A DNA stretch of 49,793 nt from Prevotella sp. UBA1104 (GCA_002314055.1 DCBP01000124.1:5535-55327), one strand, 5' to 3'; positions 24,565-34,921 are shown, counted from the first letter of the stretch. Notes: generated from the sequence alone by a model not told the origin. Program-made: numbers and translations.

Positions 24565-26292
24565 ATGGAAGATACAAACGTTATCAGAAGACTGCCCGTT
24601 GGCATCACCAACTTCAAAGTTCTAAGAAACAACCATAAATATTACATCGACAAGACGATGTATCTGCAGAAGATGGAAGAAACCTCGGATTTTCTCTTTC
24701 TCATCCGTCCTCGACGTTTCGGCAAGAGCCTATTCCTGTCGATGGTGGCAGACTACTATGACTGTGAGAACAAGGACATCGACAAGGAGTTCGAGGGTAC
24801 CTGGGTCGACAAACACCCTTTAGAAAACAAAGGGAAATTTCAGGTGTTGCAATATGACTTTTCACAGGTTCTTGCAAATATCGACAACCTTGAGCAAGAA
24901 TTCAACACTTACTGCTCTATCAAGGTTGAAGGCTTCCTCAGAAAATATGCAAAATACTATAGCGAGGAAACTATACGCATGGCAAATGAAGCGAAACTGG
25001 CGAAAGACAAAATCAATGCCATAGCAGACGAGGCAAAGGAGCGTGGCTATCACCTCTACCTCATCATCGACGAATATGACAACTTTACCAATATCGTACT
25101 CAACGAACGTGGCAACGACGTTTATCAGCAAATGACACACAGCGACAGCTTCTACCGCAACGTGTTCAAGATATTCAAGCCAAACTTCGAGAAGATTCTA
25201 TTTATGGGAGTAAGCCCCATTACCCTCGACGACCTGACCAGTGGCTTCAATATCGCCACCAATATTTCACTTCATCCTAATTTCGACATGCTTCTTGGGT
25301 TTAGCGAGACTGACGTTAGGGAAATGATACGATATTACCAAAAGGTTGGAATGATAAAGGAAGACGAGAATAAAATCATAGCCGACATGAAGCCATGGTA
25401 TGACAACTATTGCTTTGCCGAGGAGTGTTATGACGTCAATCCGAGAATGTTCAACAGTAATATGGTTATATATTATATGAACAATCTGATAAGAACAGGA
25501 CTTGCTCCTCGCCCCATGATTGACCCGAACACCAAGACTGATTATGCCAAGATGAAGCGCTTGGTGAATCTCGACCGTTTGGACGGCAACCGCAAGGGAA
25601 TCGTACAGCAAATAGCCGAACGTGGATATATTGATGCCGATATTGTGCCGTCGTTCCCTGCCTATGAGATGGTGAAGCCTGAGATGTTTGTCAGTCTGCT
25701 GTATTATTACGGTATGCTAACCATCGGTGGCAGAAATCTTGACAAGACGCACCTTGTCATCCCCAACAACAACATCCGCGAACAATACTACCGCTTCCTC
25801 CTGGAGCAATATCAGGACATCTGCAAGCTCGACCTCTCCTGTCTTGACGATGCTTTCCGCAATGCTGCCCTTGAAGGGAAGTGGGAGCCGCTCTGCCAAT
25901 ACCTTGCTGACCATTATTACGAGGACAGCAGCATACGTGATGCCATACAGGGCGAGCACAACATTCAGGGATATTTCAAGGCTTATCTCAACCTCTCAGG
26001 TCTCTTCGTGACACATCCGGAGGTGGAGATGAACCATGGCTACTGTGATTTCTTCCTGCTTGCAGACACTAAGAAGTATTCGCCGTTGAAGCACAGTTTT
26101 ATCATCGAAGTGAAATATCTCAAGGCTGACGCCTCGGAAGCTGAAGCCTACAGGCAATGGGAAGAAGCAGAAAAGCAGGTGAAGGGGTATGCTGAAGACA
26201 AGACAGTGAAAGCCCTCACTACTGATGTGCAGCTCCACTGCATCGTGATGCAGTTTAAGGGCGGGAAATTGTTGAGAAAAGACGAGGTATAA
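24565..26292 (+). CDS. AAA-ATPase-like / PD-(D/E)XK nuclease fusion protein
   Basis: The 575-residue protein (start MEDTNVIRRLPVG, chosen from the promoter) has an N-terminal AAA-ATPase-like domain. It shows YYIDKT, Walker A RPRRFGKS (K54) and Walker B LYLIIDEYDNF. The C-terminus has a PD-(D/E)XK nuclease-like domain: the aspartate in GYCDFFLL and E-x-K in FIIEVKYLK. This is the two-domain architecture of Pfam AAA-ATPase_like plus PDDEXK_9, which is strongly expanded in Bacteroidetes. Function is unknown. The catalytic residues look intact, so it is not obviously decayed. Imperfect direct repeats lie on both sides. Confidence 0.9.
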   Translation: MEDTNVIRRLPVGITNFKVLRNNHKYYIDKTMYLQKMEETSDFLFLIRPRRFGKSLFLSMVADYYDCENKDIDKEFEGTWVDKHPLENKGKFQVLQYDFSQVLANIDNLEQEFNTYCSIKVEGFLRKYAKYYSEETIRMANEAKLAKDKINAIADEAKERGYHLYLIIDEYDNFTNIVLNERGNDVYQQMTHSDSFYRNVFKIFKPNFEKILFMGVSPITLDDLTSGFNIATNISLHPNFDMLLGFSETDVREMIRYYQKVGMIKEDENKIIADMKPWYDNYCFAEECYDVNPRMFNSNMVIYYMNNLIRTGLAPRPMIDPNTKTDYAKMKRLVNLDRLDGNRKGIVQQIAERGYIDADIVPSFPAYEMVKPEMFVSLLYYYGMLTIGGRNLDKTHLVIPNNNIREQYYRFLLEQYQDICKLDLSCLDDAFRNAALEGKWEPLCQYLADHYYEDSSIRDAIQGEHNIQGYFKAYLNLSGLFVTHPEVEMNHGYCDFFLLADTKKYSPLKHSFIIEVKYLKADASEAEAYRQWEEAEKQVKGYAEDKTVKALTTDVQLHCIVMQFKGGKLLRKDEV

Positions 26293-26600
26293 GGAAAAGA
26301 AAAAGCAAGGATTTTTATTTTTTGGGGGTCATCTGCAGAAGCGGGTCTATTTAAATTTTATAAATCGGCTCGTATCATTCTGCTGATGACGCTAAATCTG
26401 AAATACAGGTTCTTATACATTTTCTTCATATATGAACAAGAAAAAACTTGTTTTTATTTATTGTGATAAGTTGAATTTTACAATTTATCAAATTTATCCA
26501 ATGTTTTGCGACATTTTACTATAAAAAGAGGTACTTGTAAGCCATATTACAATGAAAGTGTCAAAAAACAAAGAAAAATAACACAATAAACTTTACAATT
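26293..26600. other. AT-rich gap with the right direct repeat
   Basis: The right copy of the imperfect direct repeat is at 26361-26414 (AAATCGGCTCGTATCATTCT at its start). The rest is AT-rich. AAAAAACTTG and similar short palindromes are present but no clear T-run terminator. Confidence 0.5.
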
Positions 26601-26601
26601 A

Positions 26602-26632
26602 TTGTCTGAATGAAAGTAATTTACTAATTTTG
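26602..26632 (+). promoter_or_regulatory. Promoter of gltBD
   Basis: TTG at 26602-26604 and TAATTTTG at 26625-26632 are separated by 20 bases, a good Bacteroides-type promoter. The leader is about 45 bases. Confidence 0.7.
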
Positions 26633-26683
26633 CAGCCAAATTGAAAGAAAACAAACAGTTTTACAATTTAAACGTAACTGAAT

Positions 26684-29600
26684 ATGGGAAATGGATTGTA
26701 TTCTTCCAGCAATGAGCATGATGCCTGTGGCGTGGGAATGGTTGTCAACATTCATGGCAACAAGAGTCACGAACTGGTAGACAATGCTCTGAAAGTTCTG
26801 GAAAACATGCGCCATAGAGGCGCCGAGGGAGCAGACAACAAGACTGGCGACGGTGCGGGAATCATGCTTCAGATTCCGCACGAGTTTATCCTTCTGCAAG
26901 GAATACCGGTACCGGAAAAGGGTAAATACGGAACCGGACTCGTTTTCCTGCCGAAAGACGAGAAGAAACAGCAGGAGATTCTCAGCATCATGATTGAGGA
27001 GATAGAGCGCGAAGGACTGTCGCTGATGCACATGAGAAATGTGCCGACAAACCCGTCGTGCCTCGGCGAGACGGCACTTGCAAGTGAACCGGACATCAAA
27101 CAGGTTTTTGTAACGGGAGTTACCGACGACAAGGTGCCGGTGTTTGAGCGCACCCTATATATAATAAGGAAGAAGATAGAAAAGAGAGTAAAAGACAAGG
27201 ATTTCTATATCTGCTCCCTTTCAAGCAAGAATATCGTATACAAAGGAATGCTGTCGAGCATGCAGGTAAGACAGTATTTCCCCGACTTGACAAATAATTA
27301 CTTCACCAGCGGACTGGCTCTCGTACACTCGCGTTTCTCAACAAACACGTTCCCTACATGGAGCCTTGCACAGCCGTTCCGCCTTCTTGCCCACAACGGA
27401 GAAATCAACACTATCCGCGGAAACCGTGCATGGATGCAGGCAAGAGAGAGCGTGCTGAGCAGCGATGCCCTGGGCGACACAAAAGACATCAGTCCGATTG
27501 TTCAGCCGGGAATGAGCGACTCGGCAAGTCTCGACAACGTCTTCGAATTCTTCGTAATGAGCGGTCTGTCGCTGCCCCACGCCATGAGCATCATGGTGCC
27601 GGAGAGTTTCAACGACAAGAACCCAATCTCTGAAGACCTGAAGGCGTTCTACGAATACCACTCAATACTCATGGAACCTTGGGACGGACCGGCAGCACTG
27701 CTCTTCAGCGACGGACGGTTTGCCGGTGGTATGCTCGACAGGAACGGACTGCGCCCGGCACGATATACGATTACCAAGAATGATACCATGGTAGTGGCAT
27801 CCGAGGTGGGAGTAATGGACTTCGACCCGTCGGAGATTGCTGAAAAGGGAAGACTGCAACCGGGAAAAATACTGCTCATCGATACTCAAGAAGGAAAGAT
27901 ATACTACGACGGAGAGATAAAGGAGAGTCTTGCCGAGGAACATCCATACCGCAAATGGCTCTCTACAAACTGTATCCAGCTGGAGAAACTGAAGAGTGGA
28001 AGAAAGGTGGAAAACAGTGTGGATAACCTTATCGAGCACGAGATACTCTTCGGCTACGGCAAGGAGGATATCGACGACACCATCATCCCGATGTGTGTTA
28101 ACGCACAGGAGCCTACGGCAGCAATGGGAAACGACACGCCGCTTGCCGTATTGAGCAACAAACCACAGGTGTTCTTCAACTACTTCCGTCAGCAGTTTGC
28201 ACAGGTTACCAACCCTGCAATCGACTCCATCCGCGAGAATCTCGTGATGTCGCTGACTGAATATATCGGACGCGTCGGTTCGGGAATACTCTCGCCAGAC
28301 GAGTCAAACTGCAAGATGGTGCGCCTGCCGCATCCTGTTCTTACAAACACTCAGCTCGACATCCTCTGTAATATCAGATATAAAGGCTTCAACACCGTGA
28401 AGCTGCCTATCCTCTTTGAATGTTCAAAGGGAGAAGACGGACTGCGCGAGGCTCTCGATAAGCTCTGCAAGGATGCAGAAAAGAGCGTAGACGACGGTTA
28501 TAACTATATCATCCTCTCCGACCGCGACATCGACAAGGAGCATGCCGCCATTCCGTCGCTGCTCGCCGTGAGCGCCGTTCACCACTATCTTATATCCGTA
28601 GGAAAACGTGTTCAGACGGCTCTTATCGTGGAGAGCGGAGAAATCCGTGAAACGATGCATGCCGCACTGCTCCTCGGTTATGGAGCATCTGCACTGTGTC
28701 CGTATATGACGTTTGCTATCCTTGACGACCTCGTGAAACGCGGAAAGATTCAGGAAAACTACGCTACGGCGGAGGCTAACTACATCAAGGCGGTAAAGAA
28801 AGCCCTGCTGAAGATTATGGCGAAGATGGGTATCTCCACTATCCGTTCTTATCGAGGCGCACAGATTTTCGAAAGCATCGGTCTGTCGGAGAGTCTGCTG
28901 AAGAATTACTTCGGTACGGAGGTGTCTACCATCGGCGGTATCGGACTGGAGACTATCGCCCGCGACGCTATCGCCCTGCACGACAAGGCGTTCGGCATGA
29001 AACGCGAACCGGACTTCCTGCCTAATCTCGGACAGTTCCACTTCCGCAAGGACGGCATCAAACACGCATGGAACCCGGAGACTATCGCCACGCTGCAACT
29101 GGCTACAAGAACCGGTAACTATAAGAAATACAAGGAATTCACGAAGCTCGTAGACGACAAGGAGGAGCCTATCTTTATACGCGACTTCTTTGACTTTAAG
29201 CGTAAGCCTATCAGCATCGACAAGGTGGAACCGGTGGAGAGTATCGTGAAGCACTTCGTAACGGGAGCCATGAGCTTCGGTGCTCTTTCTATCGAGGCCC
29301 ACGAGGCTATCGCCCTTGCCATGAACAAGATTGGAGCCCGCTCTAATACCGGTGAGGGTGGAGAGGATAACGCTCGTTTCCACTCAACGGTCGACGGTAT
29401 CTCGCTGTCGAGCAAGACGAAACAGATTGCTTCGGGACGATTCGGAGTGACTACGGAATATCTTGTCAATGCTGAAGAACTGCAGATTAAGGTGGCACAG
29501 GGTGCTAAACCGGGTGAAGGAGGACAGCTGCCGGGATTTAAGGTTAACGAGATTATTGCCAAGACGCGCCACTCTATTCCGGGCATCTCGCTCATCTCGC

Positions 29601-31156
29601 CTCCACCTCATCATGATATCTACTCTATCGAGGATTTGGCTCAGCTTATCTTCGACCTCAAGAATGTTAACCCTAAGGCGGCTATCAGCGTGAAGCTCGT
29701 TGCCGAGAGCGGTGTGGGTACTATCGCCGCCGGTGTTGCCAAGGCAAAGGCTGACCTTATCGTTATTTCTGGTGCCGAGGGCGGAACAGGTGCTTCGCCG
29801 GCTTCCAGCATGCGATTTGCAGGAATTTCTCCTGAAATCGGATTGAGCGAGACGCAGCAGACGCTGATGAAGAACGGACTGCGCGGTCAGGTTAGACTAC
29901 AGGTGGACGGACAGCTGAAGACGGGACGCGACATTATTATCATGGCGTTGCTCGGAGCTGAAGAGTTCGGATTCGGAACGCTTGCCCTTATCGTGCTCGG
30001 ATGTGTGATGATGAGGAAATGTAATCTGAATACTTGTCCGCTGGGCGTTACCTCGCAGAACCCGGAACTGAGAAAGCATTTTATAGGAAAATACGAATAC
30101 TTGGTGAACTATTTCACTTTCCTCGCTCAGGAGGTGCGCGAATATCTCGCAGAAATGGGATTCACAAAGCTTGACGATATCGTGGGACATACGGAGCTTA
30201 TACAGGTGAAAGAGACTGAAAAAGGAAGTAAGGCGTCTATGCTCGACTTCCGTCGCCTGCTCCACAAAGAGGACGGTCCGTGCTCTCTTTACCATACTAC
30301 GGAGCAGATTCACGACCTCTCAAATATTCTCGACCAGCAGATTATTCGTTCGTCGCAGAAGGCTATCGCCACGCAAGAGGAAGTGAACCTCGACTATGCC
30401 ATTAAGAATACCGACCGCGCTGTCGGCACTATGCTCAGCGGTCTTGTGGCACAGAAATACGGTGAGGAAGGATTGCCGGACTCTACTGTCAACGTGAAGT
30501 TTAAAGGCAGTGCAGGACAGAGCTTCGGTGCGTTCCTCGTTAAGGGACTTAACTTTAAGCTCGAAGGCGAGACCAACGACTACTTCGGTAAGGGACTCTG
30601 TGGAGGACGTATCGCTATCTTGCCGCCAGTACGCAGCAACTTCAATGCTGAGGACAATATCATTGCGGGTAATACCGGACTGTATGGAGCTACGAGCGGT
30701 GAGCTGTATATCAACGGTAAGGTGGGCGAACGCTTCGCCGTTAGAAACTCGGGTGCCATCGCCGTGGTTGAGGGTGCCGGAGACCACTGCTGCGAGTATA
30801 TGACAGGCGGACGTGTCGTGGTGCTCGGAGAGACAGGACGCAACTTCGCTGCCGGAATGAGCGGCGGCGTGGCTTATGTCTGGGACAAGAACCACAACTT
30901 CGACTATTTCTGTAATATGGATATGGTGGAGATTAATCTCGTGGAAGACAGCAACTACCGCAAGGAACTGCACGAGCTTATCCGTCAGCACTATCTCTAT
31001 ACAGGCTCTAAACTCGCTCGCACAATGCTCGACGACTGGAACCGCTACGTGGAGGACTTCATTCAGGTTGTTCCGATTGAATACAAGCGCGTGCTCCAGG
31101 AAGAACAGGTGAGAAAACTGCAACAGAAAATTGCGGATATGCAGAGAGACTATTAA
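26684..31156 (+). CDS. gltB: Glutamate synthase, large subunit
   Basis: GltB makes glutamate from glutamine and 2-oxoglutarate, with electrons from GltD. The 1490-residue protein has the N-terminal glutaminase domain with nucleophile Cys15 after a short propeptide (NEHDACGVGM). It also has the FMN/2-oxoglutarate synthase barrel (MSFGALSIEAHEAIALAMNK, GAEGGTGASPASS), the 3Fe-4S cysteines C1107, C1113 and C1118 (CVMMRKCNLNTCPLGV), and a C-terminal glutamine-rich beta-helix (GGRIAILPP, GGVAYV). The length is typical. gltD follows after a 283-base gap that holds a repeat element. Confidence 0.97.
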   Translation: MGNGLYSSSNEHDACGVGMVVNIHGNKSHELVDNALKVLENMRHRGAEGADNKTGDGAGIMLQIPHEFILLQGIPVPEKGKYGTGLVFLPKDEKKQQEILSIMIEEIEREGLSLMHMRNVPTNPSCLGETALASEPDIKQVFVTGVTDDKVPVFERTLYIIRKKIEKRVKDKDFYICSLSSKNIVYKGMLSSMQVRQYFPDLTNNYFTSGLALVHSRFSTNTFPTWSLAQPFRLLAHNGEINTIRGNRAWMQARESVLSSDALGDTKDISPIVQPGMSDSASLDNVFEFFVMSGLSLPHAMSIMVPESFNDKNPISEDLKAFYEYHSILMEPWDGPAALLFSDGRFAGGMLDRNGLRPARYTITKNDTMVVASEVGVMDFDPSEIAEKGRLQPGKILLIDTQEGKIYYDGEIKESLAEEHPYRKWLSTNCIQLEKLKSGRKVENSVDNLIEHEILFGYGKEDIDDTIIPMCVNAQEPTAAMGNDTPLAVLSNKPQVFFNYFRQQFAQVTNPAIDSIRENLVMSLTEYIGRVGSGILSPDESNCKMVRLPHPVLTNTQLDILCNIRYKGFNTVKLPILFECSKGEDGLREALDKLCKDAEKSVDDGYNYIILSDRDIDKEHAAIPSLLAVSAVHHYLISVGKRVQTALIVESGEIRETMHAALLLGYGASALCPYMTFAILDDLVKRGKIQENYATAEANYIKAVKKALLKIMAKMGISTIRSYRGAQIFESIGLSESLLKNYFGTEVSTIGGIGLETIARDAIALHDKAFGMKREPDFLPNLGQFHFRKDGIKHAWNPETIATLQLATRTGNYKKYKEFTKLVDDKEEPIFIRDFFDFKRKPISIDKVEPVESIVKHFVTGAMSFGALSIEAHEAIALAMNKIGARSNTGEGGEDNARFHSTVDGISLSSKTKQIASGRFGVTTEYLVNAEELQIKVAQGAKPGEGGQLPGFKVNEIIAKTRHSIPGISLISPPPHHDIYSIEDLAQLIFDLKNVNPKAAISVKLVAESGVGTIAAGVAKAKADLIVISGAEGGTGASPASSMRFAGISPEIGLSETQQTLMKNGLRGQVRLQVDGQLKTGRDIIIMALLGAEEFGFGTLALIVLGCVMMRKCNLNTCPLGVTSQNPELRKHFIGKYEYLVNYFTFLAQEVREYLAEMGFTKLDDIVGHTELIQVKETEKGSKASMLDFRRLLHKEDGPCSLYHTTEQIHDLSNILDQQIIRSSQKAIATQEEVNLDYAIKNTDRAVGTMLSGLVAQKYGEEGLPDSTVNVKFKGSAGQSFGAFLVKGLNFKLEGETNDYFGKGLCGGRIAILPPVRSNFNAEDNIIAGNTGLYGATSGELYINGKVGERFAVRNSGAIAVVEGAGDHCCEYMTGGRVVVLGETGRNFAAGMSGGVAYVWDKNHNFDYFCNMDMVEINLVEDSNYRKELHELIRQHYLYTGSKLARTMLDDWNRYVEDFIQVVPIEYKRVLQEEQVRKLQQKIADMQRDY

Positions 31157-31427
31157 AAAGCCCCTCCCCCAAACCCCTCCCCAGGGGGAGGGGAGTGATA
31201 TGTCTTGTTTGAAATGAATAATAGAACAATAACAGGGCTATCGGGAGAATTGTCATTGAAAAATATGAATACAATATTTAATGTCTCTCACTTAAATATA
31301 AAAAACAAATATAATATCAAGAAGCCATCTACTGCGCAAAAGGAATAAAGGAAATTCTTTGCATATAATTCCCCTCTCCAGTGGGGAGGGGGAAGCCGCT
31401 AAAAGCGGCGCAGGGGTGGGGCTCTAA
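31157..31427. repeat. GC-rich palindromic element between gltB and gltD
   Basis: The left end (AAGCCCCTCCCCCAAACCCC, then AGGGGGAGGGGA) and the right end (TCCCCTCTCCAGTGGGGAGG, then GCAGGGGTGGGGCTC) are inverted and C/G-rich, with an inner hairpin GCCGCTAAAAGCGGC. It resembles the elements at 3703 and 7513 in style but not in detail. It separates two subunits of one enzyme. No promoter box was found inside. Confidence 0.65.
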
Positions 31428-31439
31428 ATATTTACAAAT

Positions 31440-32786
31440 ATGGGAAATCCTAAAGCATTTTTGACAATACACCGCCAGGAGGCGGGATATAGACCGGTGC
31501 ATGACCGTATTCATGACTTTGGAGAGGTGGAACAGACTCTCAACGAAAAGGATCGCCGAACTCAGGCTTCTCGCTGTATGGACTGCGGTGTGCCGTTCTG
31601 TCATTGGGCTTGCCCACTTGGCAACAAGGCTCCGGAATGGAACGATGCCCTGTATAAAGGCGACTGGGAACTGGCTTACCGACTGCTTAACGATACTAAC
31701 GACTTTCCGGAGTTTACCGGACGTATCTGTCCGGCTCTCTGCGAAAAAGCCTGTGTGCTGAATCTTACGGAGCATGAGCCGACAACGAACCGCGAGAATG
31801 AGGCGGCGATTACGGAGCATGCCTTCCAGGAGAATTATGTTAGGGTGAACATTCCTGAACGCAACGGCAAGAAGGTTGCCGTTATTGGCTGCGGTCCGTC
31901 GGGACTTGTAAGTGCAACACGCCTCAACCAAATGGGATACAGCGTAACGGTTTTCGACAAAAACGAGAATGCTGGCGGTCTGCTCCGCTATGGTATTCCG
32001 AACTTCAAACTTAACAAGGCTATCATCGACCGCCGACTGAATATCCTTAAACAAGAGGGTATTGAGTTCCAATTCGGTAAAGCTATTGACGTAACGAAAC
32101 TGCCGGACGGCTTTGATGCCTATATTGTTGCTACCGGAACGCCTACGGCTCGAGACCTCAAAATCCCGGGACGTGAGCTGAAGGGGGTTCACTTTGCCCT
32201 CGATATCTTGTCGCAGCAGAACCGTATCCTCGACGGCGCAGAGTTCAAAAAAGATGAATTGGTTACGGCAAAAGGCAAGGACGTATTGGTTATTGGTGGA
32301 GGCGATACGGGCAGCGACTGTATCGGAACGGCACATCGTCAGGGTTGCAAGAGTGTTACTCAGATTGAGATTATGCCGAAACCGCCTGTTGGTCCGGAGG
32401 ATCCTAACAACCCTTGGCCTAACTGGCCACGCACGCTCAAGACTACATCGAGCCATGAGGAGGGTTGCACCCGTCGCTGGAACATCAACTCGCTGCGTTT
32501 CCTCGGCAAGGACGGTAAGCTGACAGGTGTTGAGGTGCAGGAAATCACATGGAAACCTAATCCTGAGGGCGGCAGACCGATTATGGAACCTGCCGGAAAA
32601 CCGGAGGTGATAAAGGCTGAGCTCGTTCTTCTTGCAATGGGATTCCTCAAGCCAGAACAGCCTAAGTTTGCCGAAAACGTGTTTGTTGCCGGTGATGCGG
32701 CAAACGGAGCATCGCTCGTTGTGCGTGCCATGGCGAGCGGCAAGGCTACGGCAAAGAAGGTTGACGAATATCTGAACGGGAAATAA
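31440..32786 (+). CDS. gltD: Glutamate synthase, small subunit
   Basis: GltD takes electrons from NADPH through FAD and 4Fe-4S centres to GltB. The 448-residue protein has the cysteine clusters CMDCGVPFCHWACPLGN and GRICPALCEKACVL, the FAD site VIGCGPSGLVSATRLNQMGY with NAGGLLRYGIPNFKL, the NADPH site VIGGGDTGSDCIG, and the C-terminal FAVAGD-type segment (VFVAGDAANGASLVVRAM). A clear terminator follows, so the operon ends here. Confidence 0.97.
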   Translation: MGNPKAFLTIHRQEAGYRPVHDRIHDFGEVEQTLNEKDRRTQASRCMDCGVPFCHWACPLGNKAPEWNDALYKGDWELAYRLLNDTNDFPEFTGRICPALCEKACVLNLTEHEPTTNRENEAAITEHAFQENYVRVNIPERNGKKVAVIGCGPSGLVSATRLNQMGYSVTVFDKNENAGGLLRYGIPNFKLNKAIIDRRLNILKQEGIEFQFGKAIDVTKLPDGFDAYIVATGTPTARDLKIPGRELKGVHFALDILSQQNRILDGAEFKKDELVTAKGKDVLVIGGGDTGSDCIGTAHRQGCKSVTQIEIMPKPPVGPEDPNNPWPNWPRTLKTTSSHEEGCTRRWNINSLRFLGKDGKLTGVEVQEITWKPNPEGGRPIMEPAGKPEVIKAELVLLAMGFLKPEQPKFAENVFVAGDAANGASLVVRAMASGKATAKKVDEYLNGK

Positions 32787-32814
32787 GCTTGCAGTAAAAC
32801 AATAACAATTCAAC

Positions 32815-32860
32815 AAGATGTGTCATATCTGGAATTATCCACTATGACACATCTTTTTTA
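32815..32860 (+). terminator. Terminator of gltBD
   Basis: A perfect 13-base stem AAGATGTGTCATA/TATGACACATCTT (32815-32827 with 32843-32855) is followed by TTTTTATA. Confidence 0.85.
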
Positions 32861-32935
32861 TACTCCATTAGGCAGAAAGACAAAGAAAATAGTGGTAAAA
32901 TAAGTAAAAATGCAGGACATAAGCTTTTTTATTAT

Positions 32936-32943
32936 TAATTTTG
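32936..32943 (+). promoter_or_regulatory. Promoter of argS
   Basis: TAATTTTG matches the -7 box and lies 72 bases before argS; no clear -33 box. Confidence 0.55.
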
Positions 32944-33015
32944 CACGGTAATATGTTTTTTCCCTTTTTCCATAAGAATGGGAAACTGTGAACTTTACGC
33001 GTAACGATAAAGAAT

Positions 33016-34833
33016 ATGAATATACTAAACGAAATAAACAGTGCGGCAAAAGCCGCAGTAAAGGCACTCTATGGACAGGACGTTCCGGAGAAGATGGTGC
33101 AGGTGCAGAAAACAAAGAAGGAGTTTGAGGGAAGTCTCACACTCGTTGTGTTCCCGTTCCTCAAGATGTCGAAAAAGAAACCTGAAGACACGGCACAGGA
33201 GATTGGCGAATGGATGAAAGAAAACTGCAAGGCAGTTGCCGATTTCAACGTGGTAAAGGGATTCCTGAACATCGTAATAGCAAAGTCGGCTTGGCTCTCT
33301 ATGCTTAACGATATCAACAAGGATGAACACTATGGCGAGGTGAAGGCTACCGACGATTCTCCATTGGTAATGATTGAATATTCTTCGCCTAACACCAATA
33401 AGCCGCTCCACCTTGGACACGTGCGCAACAACCTCCTTGGATGGTCGCTGGCACAGATTATGGCGGCTAACGGCAACAAGGTGGTGAAGACGAATATCGT
33501 GAACGATCGTGGTATCCACATCTGCAAGTCGATGCTGGCATGGCTCAAATGGGGTAACGGCGTTACTCCGGAGACCAGCGGAATGAAGGGTGACCACTTG
33601 ATTGGCGATTTCTATGTGGCTTTCGACAAGCACTATCGCGAGGAGGTGAAGGAGCTGAAGGCTCGATTCGTTGCCGAAGGCATGGACGAAGAGGCTGCCG
33701 AGAAGAAGGCAAAGGATGAGGCTCCGCTCATTAAGGAGGCTCACGAGATGCTCGTGAAATGGGAGCAGGGCGACAAGGAAGTGCGCGCGCTCTGGGAGAA
33801 GATGAACTCGTGGGTATATGCTGGTTTCGACGAGACTTACAAGAATCTCGGTGTTAGCTTCGACAAGATTTACTATGAGTCGCAGACTTACCTCAAGGGT
33901 AAGGCTAAGGTGGAGGAAGGCTTGGAGAAGGGACTCTTCGAGCGCCACGACGACAACAGCGTGTGGGCTGATCTCACTAATGAGGGACTTGATCAGAAAC
34001 TGCTGCTCCGTTCCGACGGCACCTCGGTGTATATGACTCAGGATATCGGTACGGCGGAGATGCGCTTCAAGGACTATCCTATCGACAAGATGATTTACGT
34101 GGTGGGCAACGAGCAGAACTACCACTTCCAGGTTTTGTCAATCCTTCTCGACCGCCTCGGCTTCAAGTGGGGCAAGGAACTTGTACACTTCTCTTACGGT
34201 ATGGTGGAACTGCCTAACGGAAAGATGAAGAGCCGCGAGGGAACCGTGGTTGATGCCGACGACCTTATTGCGACCATGGTGGCTGACGCCAAGAAGACGA
34301 GCGAGGAACTGGGCAAGTTTGCCGACATGACCGAAGAGGAGCGCTCTGAGATTGCTCGCATCGTGGGTATGGGAGCACTGAAATACTTCATCCTAAAGGT
34401 GGATGCCCGCAAGAATATGCTCTTCAACCCGGCTGAGAGTATTGACTTCAACGGCAATACAGGTCCGTTCATTCAGTATACTTACGCCCGTATCCGCAGT
34501 ATCCTGCGCAAGGCTGCCGACCAGGGCATCGCTATCCCGGAGACTCTTGCTGACGACATGCCGCTGAATCAGAAGGAGACAGAGCTGATACAGAAGATGG
34601 ATGAGTTTGGGGCTGCCGTGCGTCAGGCTGGCAAAGACTATTCGCCGAGCGGCATTGCCAACTACTGCTATGAGCTGACAAAGGACTTCAACCAGTTCTA
34701 TCACGACTATAGTATCCTTAATGCCGAGAACGACAATGAGAAGATTGTTCGCCTCGTCATCGCCAAGAATGTGGCAAAGACGATAAAGAACGGTATGGCG
34801 CTACTCGGAATCGAAGTGCCGGAACGCATGTAA
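33016..34833 (+). CDS. argS: Arginyl-tRNA synthetase
   Basis: ArgRS charges tRNA-Arg. The 605-residue class I enzyme has the Arg-specific N-terminal additional domain, SSPNTNKPLHLGHVRNN (HIGH-type motif at 132-135), the KMSK-type stretch NGKMKSREGTVVDADDL, and a C-terminal anticodon-binding helical domain ending in DALS-like sequence (DYSILNAENDNEKIVRLVIA). The length is normal. The gene lies alone between its promoter and a weak terminator. Confidence 0.96.
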   Translation: MNILNEINSAAKAAVKALYGQDVPEKMVQVQKTKKEFEGSLTLVVFPFLKMSKKKPEDTAQEIGEWMKENCKAVADFNVVKGFLNIVIAKSAWLSMLNDINKDEHYGEVKATDDSPLVMIEYSSPNTNKPLHLGHVRNNLLGWSLAQIMAANGNKVVKTNIVNDRGIHICKSMLAWLKWGNGVTPETSGMKGDHLIGDFYVAFDKHYREEVKELKARFVAEGMDEEAAEKKAKDEAPLIKEAHEMLVKWEQGDKEVRALWEKMNSWVYAGFDETYKNLGVSFDKIYYESQTYLKGKAKVEEGLEKGLFERHDDNSVWADLTNEGLDQKLLLRSDGTSVYMTQDIGTAEMRFKDYPIDKMIYVVGNEQNYHFQVLSILLDRLGFKWGKELVHFSYGMVELPNGKMKSREGTVVDADDLIATMVADAKKTSEELGKFADMTEEERSEIARIVGMGALKYFILKVDARKNMLFNPAESIDFNGNTGPFIQYTYARIRSILRKAADQGIAIPETLADDMPLNQKETELIQKMDEFGAAVRQAGKDYSPSGIANYCYELTKDFNQFYHDYSILNAENDNEKIVRLVIAKNVAKTIKNGMALLGIEVPERM

Positions 34834-34856
34834 TTAATTCATAAATAGAAAATAAT

Positions 34857-34904
34857 AATTGGGGCAATGGAAGCGTTGATTATAACAGTTCTGTTGCCCC
34901 AATT
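34857..34904 (+). terminator. Probable terminator of argS
   Basis: AATTGGGGCAA (34857) pairs with TTGCCCCAATT (34894-34904), loop 26 bases, followed by CTATTT. The stem is strong but the T-run is short. Confidence 0.55.
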
Positions 34905-34921
34905 CTATTTAAAAGCCAATA

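Noticed and set aside
31329..32816. Long minus-strand frame of 495 codons over gltD
   Set aside because: Antisense to an intact gltD and without domains; its length follows from the codon bias of gltD.
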